The notes under the pieces were generated by a model that did no database searches, was not told the DNA's origin, and worked only from the letters and a program-made list of their open reading frames with translations. A stretch of DNA of 64,000 bases from Heterodera schachtii (Eukaryota > Nematoda > Chromadorea > Rhabditida > Heteroderidae): assembly GCA_023374025.1 (NCBI GenBank), contig SIJG01000140.1, positions 86,696 to 150,695 on the forward strand, given 5' to 3'. Made by a program: the position numbers and the translations under genes. Positions 56,498 through 64,000 of this stretch are shown here, one piece after another. Every line of letters begins with the position of its first letter. The stretch's first letter is position 1.

Positions 56498-57762
56498 GTT
56501 AAGTTATAATTTTCTATATTTAGAGTTTTAATAAAAAATAGGAATTTTAATCTATTTTAATTTAAAATAAATGTTTTCTTAAACGGTTTAACAAAGTAGA
56601 AATTTTCTAAAAAGCTGGGTAACGTTTGAGAAAAACTTAAACTAAAATATGAAATTGGAAAAAATAAAATGCATTAAAGATTATTTTAGTCAATTTATTT
56701 ACTTTTAAAGCTTTTTCATGATCAATAACTTCTGATATATTTCTAATAATTGATAGAAATGACAAAGCAATGAAAAGACTGTGCGGCAAAACTTTAATCT
56801 GGGTTTTCAAATTGGTTAAAATCGCGTAAAATTGTCAAAATATAAGCCCAAAAGACCCAACCGGTGCTAAGATAGTTCGACTTCATCCACTGATAACGAA
56901 TTTTATTTAAAATTTTATTTAAAACTTTCTGTACATATTTATTGGGAAATTTTACCGGAATTTTAAAATCGTTTAAATATTTTCGTATTTTTGATGGCTT
57001 AAATGAAATTTATTCCTTTTTATAAAATGCTATTCGATAAAATGTAAAGAATGGCATTTTTTACTTTTGGTTAATTTTTCATGACTTTTTGCATTTCTTT
57101 CGTAACTTTTTGGCGTTTTTAATGGAGCCTAATTTATTATTTTCTTCTCGGTTCTGTTTCATTTCTCGGACTCTCTTTCTGTCTGTCTATAATCATCTCT
57201 ATTTCCAGAGTCTGTGCCGTTTCTGAGCCGTCCTTTCGGTGCCAGCCTAAGTTTTTGGACTATTACTTTTTTCGCTGTTAACCAAACCGAGCATCTTGGC
57301 ATCATTCGAAAGACAAAATAAAAGGCGCGGAAGAGAAATAAACGGTCATTTGGTGCTATGTCATTATATAAAAACTATCAAAAAGGGCGTTATAAAAATT
57401 TTCAACAAAAAACTGACAATTTTGTTAAGTCAAACTAATTATGCATTATTGATATCATTCGACAGCCCTAAGAGTTTTTCTCTATTAACTGAACATAAAT
57501 TTCAAAAATTACGTCAAGTTTAAAACAAAATTTTGGCCAAAAGTACTCAAGGAATCATGTTTTCAGGCATTTTTGGTTATAATTTTTTGAAACTTCGCTA
57601 ATTTTTTTAATCTTGCAGACTAATAGAAAACATTTAGGGCTATCGAATGATATCAAGTTTTCTTAATTTTTATTTTAAGAAAATATCGAGAAAAGGTCAA
57701 TGAATAAAAATTTAAATAAAATGAAAATTTCTGTGCAAATAAATAAGTTTTTATATATAAAT
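56498..57762. other. intergenic with repeat pieces
   Basis: No supported gene. 57110-57370 has ordinary composition and shares GGTGCTATGTCATTATA and CTATCAAAAAGGGCG with the host sequence around 20155-20340. 57435-57480 and 57600-57680 are opposite-strand pieces of the ATCGAATGATA dispersed repeat. Confidence 0.45.
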
Positions 57763-58398
57763 CAGGGTTCGGATCTGTCCTTATTCATAAGATTTGTCCT
57801 TATTTCAGGCTATTGTTCTTATTTTGTTCTTATTTCTTAAATATATTCGTAATTTTGAAATTTATGGCTAAATGTTCTTATTTTACCTATAAATTTTAAA
57901 AAATTTTCCCGACGGCGCTTATCGGCACCGTCGTACGCTAAAAATACTTTATTTTCTTTAAAATTGGCTCAAAAATCACCAAAATTTATGCAATTTTTAG
58001 ACAAAATCTGTTAACAAATCGCATTAAAAATTATAAAAAAAATTTCCCGGCGGCGCCTATCGGCGCCACCGGACGCCCCTGTCCAACCTCCAAAATTTTT
58101 TGAAAAAATGTCGCAAAAAAAGCCTTTTGAATGTAAAAATGGTCGCCAATTGTATCAAAATCGCAAAAAATTTTATTTTTTTAGATAAAAATTGCACTGA
58201 ATTTGCTATTTTTCTCCCCAAAATTGTTAAAAATGATCATGGGAGGTGAAAAATATAATATTTGATAAATTTTTGATCGAATAAATTGTAAAAATATCTG
58301 ATTTGAAGCAATTTTGCGAAATGTTCTTATTTTTGACCCTAAAATCTTATTTTTTGGCCTTAATGTTCTTATTTTGAAAAATTTCGATCCGAACCCTG
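57763..58398. mobile_element. hAT-type MITE, 636 bp
   Basis: Ends CAGGGTTCGGATC and GATCCGAACCCTG. Perfect 8-bp duplication ATATAAAT at 57755-57762 and 58399-58406. Subterminal regions are TTGTTCTTATTT words. The interior carries two GC hairpins (57909-57933 and 58046-58072) 137 bp apart. A related left end starts at about 63502. Confidence 0.93.
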
Positions 58399-59310
58399 AT
58401 ATAAATTGACTTAGTTCCTCTTCTTGTTTGTCCCTGTCGGGGTTTTAAAAGAATTTTTTTACAATTATTATTTGGTGCACCTATGACTTTGTAAACTTTA
58501 TTTATTGGGTATATTTAATTTTTATATTGTTCTATAATAATCCAGCATATTACTTTAATTAATATCCACATTTAGGCGTGTCATTTAAATATTTCATTAC
58601 AATTTTGCATATTAATTCCGGACAATCTGATACTCAATTAATAATTTTTTCATTGTAATTTTTATGCTTCATTCATTAGCTCATAAATACAGACCGGATT
58701 TTTATGTTTTTACATATTTTTTCCGCGGCTTAGTTATGATAAGAGAAGCTAAAAAAAGCATTTTACCCGAACAATTTTCGATTTAGAGAGACATATAAAA
58801 ACATAAAAACACATATTTTGGCATTTTGGCACATAAAAACATATGGCACATATTTCGGAGTTTGGCACATATTTTTCACATATTTTGGCATTTTTGAGAA
58901 AAATCTGTAAGAAAATACAAGAAAATTGAAAAATATACCCCAAAAATTACAATTTTCAATTTTTTTTAAATTTATTTTGAAAGACGAAAGATACCAAATC
59001 GAAGTTTTCATTAAATGGTCATTTTATTTAAACTCCCTGCTGTAAATTATTCAAATGACAACTTTCAATTTAAAAACAATTTTATCAGAAAAAAGAATCA
59101 TTTACCCCCGAACACCCCCAAATGTATCTGATTTCAATTTTGCTGGAGAAAAAGATAAAGCAAAAAATTTTTTATTTCACATACATTTGATTTCTGTTTT
59201 TATTTGTTATTTGTATTTTTTAATGAATTTAAATAAACGTATTTTAGTTTTATTCCATTGGACTTTGTGTATATTTTGAGGAGAATCTCTTCTTATTTGT
59301 TCTTTTTTAT
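58399..59310. other. AT-rich with CACATATTTTGGC words
   Basis: 58780-58900 is built of ACATAAAAACATAT and TTGGCACATATTTT words. It resembles the interior of a MITE, but I cannot find ends. Open frames here are low-complexity. No supported gene. Confidence 0.4.
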
Positions 59311-60705
59311 TAACATGAATAAACAATTATTTCTATTCAAAGTTAATTTTATTTCAAAATGAATATATTTTTTTATTAATTCTTTTTTAAATTTGCTTTA
59401 TTTTTTGGCAATATTTTTTTGATGAACCTATTTTTTATTTATTATGAGTCAAGGCCGCACGCATGATTATCATCGTCTAGTCCAAGTCCCTGGTGAATGT
59501 TAAAAGAATTATTTTTTCATATAATTTTTAAGTAATGTTTGAAATATAATGGTTTAATAATTTAATTTTTTATTCAATTATTTTAATTTAGTTATATGTA
59601 AATAAATTAATTTTAAGACTACATTATGTTTTAATTATTCTTTATCGTAATTGTTTTGTCGGATTTTTATCATTGGTTCTATGAGAAACCTTTTTGTTGC
59701 ATAAATTACAATAATCTTTCTATTTCTTTTATTTATTTTTTACTCTAAAATTTTTCTTACTATAATTTAATAAATAATTTAAATAATCTTCTTGTTCATG
59801 AAAAGAAAAACAATTTTCTTAATATTATTTCCTAATTTATTTTCTCGAATTTTTAGCACGCATTCAAATTTTTTTTTTTGTGTTTAGTGACGCCATTGGT
59901 TCACAAAGGTTTCTGCTTGGTCTGTGTATTTTATGTTTAACTCGTTTCATATTCGTAGATGTAGGTGTATGTGTATGTTTTATTTTATTTTCTAATTATA
60001 TTAAATTATAATTTTTTTACTTAATTCTAAAATTCATTTGTTTTAATTTTTCTGTTAATTTTCAGATATTTGATCTTATTGTTAGACGCCTTAAAAGTGA
60101 ATTCTCTGTTTATGAATTATAATGCTTTTTTATATATTTCCTCTCAAATTATTATTTTGTTTCTTGAAATATTAAAAAATTTAATTAAAAATATTTCATT
60201 AATTTGGAAAATGTATTATTTACATATAATGTGAATGTTCCATTTAAATGAATGTCCCGCTTTTGCCAGGCGTTCTCAATTTTTGAGTTTGCAGCCATTT
60301 ATTTTAAATTGGTTATAATTTCAATTCTTTTGCTTTTTATGATTATCAAACTTTTTTGTTAACTAATCAGCCATTTATATGGTTAAATATTTCTGTTATT
60401 TTTTTATAATATTTTTTATTTCTTTTTTGTTATATAATTTAAATAATTTACGAAATATTTTATTTTTAAATCGACTTAAAATCAATTTTTTATTATTTAA
60501 ATTTTTGATGAAATTCTATTTATATTTTGACTTTATTTTATAAAATATTAATTGACGTGCGCATCTTCTTATATCGTCACGGTTGGGGTTATAGAGTATT
60601 AAATTCTTCTAAATGTCAGCGCCGCAAATGTCGGCCAATCTACTAAATGACCCCAAACCAAAGAAGTTTTTTATTTTATTATTCATCATTATAATTTTCC
60701 TCATT
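59311..60705. other. T-rich stretch, paralogous to 45-48 kb
   Basis: Pieces match the 45.0-48.1 kb region in order (59930-60070, 60230-60330, 60550-60600), with different spacing. 60613-60640 (GCGCCGCAAATGTCGGCCAAT) is a short copy of the repeat at 62077-62215. No gene. Confidence 0.5.
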
Positions 60706-60730
60706 TTTCAGTTGGAGAGTTAGATACATC

Positions 60731-61735
60731 TAGAGTTGGTCGGGACCGGGAAATTTGACAAAAAACGGGACCGGGACTTGCCGGGACCAGAAAAGTCGGG
60801 ACCGGGACCGGGACCAAGTTTTTTGACCGGGACCGGGATCGGGACTGCGAGAAAAGCCGGGACCGGGACCAACCGGGAATTTTTACAAAAGAAAATTTTT
60901 TTGAAAAAAATTTGAAAATTTGAGTGCACTTTGTTACGAAAATTGCCTACATTCAAAAATATACGCAGAAAATTTTTTAAATTTTCGTTTGGGGGAGGGA
61001 TTCGAAGAATTTTTCCATTATTCATTGGAAATTTTTAAAAATTTTTAGTTCGGGGGGGGGGGCGGGCGTCTTGGAATTTTCTGAGTCCCAAAATTCTGGA
61101 TTTTTTTAACAAATTAACAATCACTTAAAATTTTTAAATCACTGTTTTAGTGGCAATGTTTTTTCAAAAAACTTTTTGGAACATTGGGGGGGGGGGGGTC
61201 CGGCGGTGCCGATAGGCACCGCAGGAAAATTTTTGAAAATTTGAGTGCGATTTGTTAACTGAATTTGTCAAAAAATGACCAAATATTTGATTAATTTGTG
61301 GGGTTTTAGGCTGTTAAAAATGAAAAAAATAATAATTTTTAAGTTGAAATATTTTTATTAATTAAATTCAATAAAAATAATGGTAAAGAAAATATAAAAA
61401 AGTTTCTTTTCCATCGAGGAATTGAACCCAAGAGACTGATAATGAAAGTCAGAAGGTTTAGCCACTAGGCCACATAACGACGTGAACAAAGGCAATAAAT
61501 GAAAATAAATAATTAATTTTTTTCTCAAAAATTTCTCATTCTTCACCAATTCCCTCTCTTTTCTCACCCAGACCCCCATTCTTACCAGTGCTTATTTAGT
61601 CCCGCCGGGACCGGGACTGGCAAAACCGGGACCGGGATTTCTGTTTTTCCAAAAACCGGGATCGGGACCGGGACCGGGACCTGAAAAAACCGGTAATTCC
61701 CGTCCCGATCCCGGTCCCGGTCCCGACCAACTCTA
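60731..61735. mobile_element. hAT-type MITE, 1005 bp
   Basis: Ends TAGAGTTGGTCGGGACCGGG and its complement. Perfect 8-bp duplication GATACATC at 60723-60730 and 61736-61743. Both ends are GGGACCGGGACC arrays. The interior has G runs, one GC hairpin (61200-61225) and a tRNA-like module on the minus strand (61395-61480). Confidence 0.93.
61395..61480 (-). repeat. tRNA-like module inside the MITE
   Basis: On the minus strand, TGGCCTAGTGG (61472-61462) is an exact A box and GGTTCAATTCC (61428-61418) an exact B box, at tRNA spacing. A CTGA/TCAG anticodon-stem remnant lies between. The acceptor stem does not pair, so it is a tRNA-derived relic that could still bind pol III factors. Confidence 0.55.
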
Positions 61736-62076
61736 GATACATCTAGAAATATATCAAGGAGAGAGATTGGACATGGAGAGTTAGTTGAAAAAACTTTCAG
61801 TCAGAAAGAGTAGTGGAAAGTATTGATAAAAGTTTGCCTTTAACTGATAGTGACTATTCTACTTCTAAATTTAGTAGTGATGATAATTTTAATGTTTCCT
61901 CAAGATTTTCTCCGATTAAGAATGGGCAAAACATTTAGCCTTGGGTGGAAATCTGAGGCAAATCCTCTTCTTAACAACCGCCGCTTTCCGCGTTTTATGT
62001 CAAAAATGCATTCAACGGTTCATTATTTTGAAAGAATTTCTTATACAATAGGGAAATAAAAAGAAGTTTCATTACT

Positions 62077-62216
62077 TATAGGGACGCCATAAATATCGGC
62101 GCCGCAAACTTCGTTTTGACTGGGCGCCGCAATTGTAATGAGCAAGTGTCATCGCCGCAAAATGTCGGCGCCGCAAGTGTCGGTTTTACTGGCGCCGCAA
62201 AGGTCGGCCAATCTCC
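62077..62216. repeat. GGCGCCGCAA-word repeat
   Basis: Six or so GGCGCCGCAA/TCGCCGCAA words alternate with TGTCGG and TTTTGACTGG. A short version is at 60613-60640, ending in the same CGGCCAATCT. Probably another small element; ends undefined. Confidence 0.6.
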
Positions 62217-62420
62217 AGGTGTCCGTGGGATTTTCAAATGAAACTTGTTAATTTTTATTTTTGCTTTTTATGCCAATTCATTTATTAAAAAGTTGTTATA
62301 AAACAAAAATATATTTTGATTTTTTTTTTAAAATTCATTTTGAAACATAAAATACTACAATAAAAATATTAGTAAAAAAATATTTCTTTAAAAATCGACA
62401 TGATATTATCTTATAAATTT
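62217..62420 (+). repeat. dispersed SINE-like repeat (copy 3 of 3), internally deleted
   Basis: CCAGGTGTCCGTGGGATT joins directly to the TTGCTTTTTATGCC...AAAAAGTTGTTATAA tail. The tRNA-like head seen at 26440-26510 is missing. Confidence 0.6.
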
Positions 62421-62454
62421 TTTCGATTTTGAGCAAAATTTTTAGGTTTTTTGG

Positions 62455-62480
62455 CCGGCGATGCCGATAGGCAGCGCCGG
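62455..62480. repeat. solitary GC hairpin
   Basis: CCGGCGATGCC, GATA, GGCAGCGCCGG: eighth copy of the hairpin family, without a visible MITE around it. Confidence 0.75.
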
Positions 62481-63501
62481 GCGAATTTAATGCAATTTAT
62501 TTTACTTTTTATAATATTTTTTAACGATAAAATATTTTGCAGATGATTTTCATTCTTTTTGATAAAATAACTTTATTTATTAAAAAATAATATTAAAAAA
62601 ATCTTTCTTCTTCACTTATTTTGTAAAAAATATTTGTTACTTTTACTAATAAATATTTCTTTACGTTTTCTTTAAAATTATTTTTCCATTGTAATTGATT
62701 TTAGTTCATTTTTCAATTATTATATTTATTTTTTGCCATCTCAATTTTCTTCACTTGGCAATTAACCTATGTGAATAATATTTATTTTTTAAGATTCTTT
62801 CCCAATCGTTATGCTCTACTCACAAAGTGAGTTACTTCAGCGGCACATTTTTCCTTATTTATTTTGTTTTTGTTCCTGCTGATTATGCCCATTTGCGGTA
62901 ACGATTTACTGGCCAATAAATATATTTTTGCTTGATTTGCTCAGCATATTTTATAGTTACATTTGATTAATATTTTTCATGTAATTATTCAAATAAATAA
63001 AAATATTATTTTATAATCAGGGAACGGATAAGTGAATTTCTCAAAAAGTCTCATTTTTTATCAATTGCGCTAGCACAATGCTAATCAAAAGCATTATAAT
63101 GCCTTTTGGCGTAGATTTTTTCTCGCTTTCAAAGATTTATCCCATTTTTCGGATTTTGTTCGCTAAAAATAAATTTACCTTAAAAGTGAAAAAAGTCAAT
63201 AAAAGCGCCAAAAAATGCAAAAAATTGAAAAAATTGAACATTTTTAGGGACATTTTGCCAAGAATTTGATTGTCAAAAAAAAAGGAAATTTTGTAAAAAA
63301 AATTCAAAATTTCTCAAAAATCGCATAATAATAATAATAATTTTTTAAATATTATCACGATTTTAAATATTTCTATTGCCGTATGGGTGTAGGCACACGA
63401 TTTCATGCTTTGTAAATTTATCGCCTTTGTCAGTTTTTAGTTTGCCATTTTTGAAATTTTATGTTTTTAACTAAATCAGCCATTTATTTTCAATTTAAAG
63501 C
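62481..63501. other. AT-rich intergenic
   Basis: No supported gene. 62735-62765 (GCCATCTCAATTTTCTT) resembles 45810-45830. Confidence 0.45.
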
Positions 63502-63645
63502 AGGGCTTCGATTTGTTCTTATTTCTAAGAAATGTTCTGATTTTGGGGTAGTTATAAAATTTTTGTTCTGATTTGTTAAAATCATTTATAAATTTTATGG
63601 CGAAATGTTAATATCATGTGTATTTTTTAATATTTTTAGAAAAAC
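63502..63645. repeat. partial copy of the 57763-58398 MITE family
   Basis: Starts CAGGGCTTCGATTTGTTCTT, then TTTCTAAGAAATGTTCTGAT and related words. The right end and target duplication are not found. Confidence 0.5.
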
Positions 63646-63772
63646 GCGCCGCAAAAAAAGTGTGCTTTGAAAAGAAAAAAAGCACCCCTTTGATCCCCAC
63701 GCTGGCCTTAGTTCGTAAACAGCCGGACCGACCGACCCCTTCCCCCCCTTTTTAACGTATTCAATCATGACC

Positions 63773-63952
63773 GGAAAATGCGTCAGTGGAAAATGCGTCA
63801 GTGGAAAATGCGTCAGTGGAAAATGCGTCAGTGGAAAATGCGTCAGTGGAAAATGCGTCAGTGAAAATGCGTCAGTGGAAAATGCGTCAGTGGAAAATGC
63901 GTCAGTGGAAAATGCGTCAGTGGAAAATGCGTCAGTGGAAAATGCGTCAGTG
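63773..63952 (+). repeat. 15-bp minisatellite, 12 units
   Basis: Unit GGAAAATGCGTCAGT. Eleven units are full-length and one lost a G (about 63863), which shifts the frame from SGKCV to ENASV pentads. Two partial units occur singly at 53507-53531. Confidence 0.97.
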
Positions 63953-64000
63953 ATACCAATATGTTAATATAAAGTTCGGTATCATTAATATTGTAATAAG

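Larger units (their letters stand above)
60706..62059 (+). pseudogene. unrecognised gene fragment split by a MITE
   Basis: After TTTTTCAG (60704-60711) the frame reads GELDTS, is interrupted by the MITE at 60731-61735 and, ignoring it, resumes RNISRREIGHGELVEKTFSQ. It then needs frame changes to read SIDKSLPLTDSDYSTSKFSS and, further on, FSLGWKSEANPLLNNRRFPR, FMSKMHSTVHYFERISYTIG and stop at 62057-62059. Composition is coding-like. The frame changes and insertion argue for a decayed gene. No motif recognised. Confidence 0.4.

Noticed and set aside
60720..61025. Frame rich in PVPVPVK and GPGPG
   Set aside because: Translation of GGGACC words in a MITE. The same applies to the frames in the TCTCGAG MITE (8246-8482, 9060-9341) and the CGGGATCC MITE (41175-41610).
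61395..61480. Functional tRNA gene on the minus strand
   Set aside because: A and B boxes are exact, but acceptor and T stems do not pair and the anticodon loop has nine bases.
63773..63952. CRISPR-like array
   Set aside because: Units are contiguous 15-mers with no spacers, in a eukaryotic context; the 21-bp arrays are rejected for the same reason.

Overview
The window looks like a nematode nuclear genome, most likely a plant-parasitic root-knot type (Meloidogyne-like). That identification is inference. It rests on very high A+T with long gene-free stretches, small genes with short introns, several short signal-peptide proteins of the kind seen in effector repertoires, a metazoan caspase relic, and dense small DNA transposons. 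There is one assembly gap (Ns, 46316-46571). No bacterial features, rRNA, CRISPR array or intact tRNA gene were found.

Layout. 1-6.8 kb: A-rich gene-poor DNA. 6.85-11.6 kb: a hAT-type MITE (8-bp target duplication), then a 4.0-kb hAT transposon with a BED finger, RNase-H-like core and dimerisation domain on the minus strand, itself split by a nested 0.9-kb hAT-type MITE. 13.4-16.1 kb: a caspase locus decayed into two copies with a 1414-bp period, each behind an expanded 21-bp minisatellite; neither copy reads through the catalytic His motif. 19.9-21.4 kb: a TA-flanked inverted-repeat transposon carrying two nested 8-bp-TSD MITEs. 22.6-23.4 kb: a Ty3/gypsy RNase H fragment. 25.2-27.9 kb: a poly-G/GC-hairpin repeat, then a large palindrome (about 556-bp arms) whose arms each carry two helix-turn-helix-like exons around a SINE-like spacer, followed by a third unit with an (ATT)n run coding poly-Asn.

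28-43.5 kb and 51-56 kb hold the genes that look alive: small multi-exon genes, most with a signal peptide. Three share a motif (LP-x-hydrophobic-acidic ... F-x-G-N): 35086-35868 (+), 36697-37539 (-), 43082-43460 (-). The second lies in a tandem duplication whose second unit lost its promoter and signal-peptide codons. The gene at 54477-56281 (-) is the most striking: I reconstruct six exons with consistent phase giving a 197-residue secreted protein that ends in a FYVE-like zinc-binding module. Its upstream region shares a conserved block with the upstream region of the 43082-43460 gene, suggesting common descent or common regulation.

Throughout, at least nine hAT-type elements with 8-bp target duplications can be delimited by eye. 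Most have subterminal regions made of one short repeated word, and several carry an 11-bp-stem GC hairpin (eight copies, three pairs spaced 134-137 bp). All gene models are ab initio readings of splice signals and frame; none was checked against transcripts or databases.
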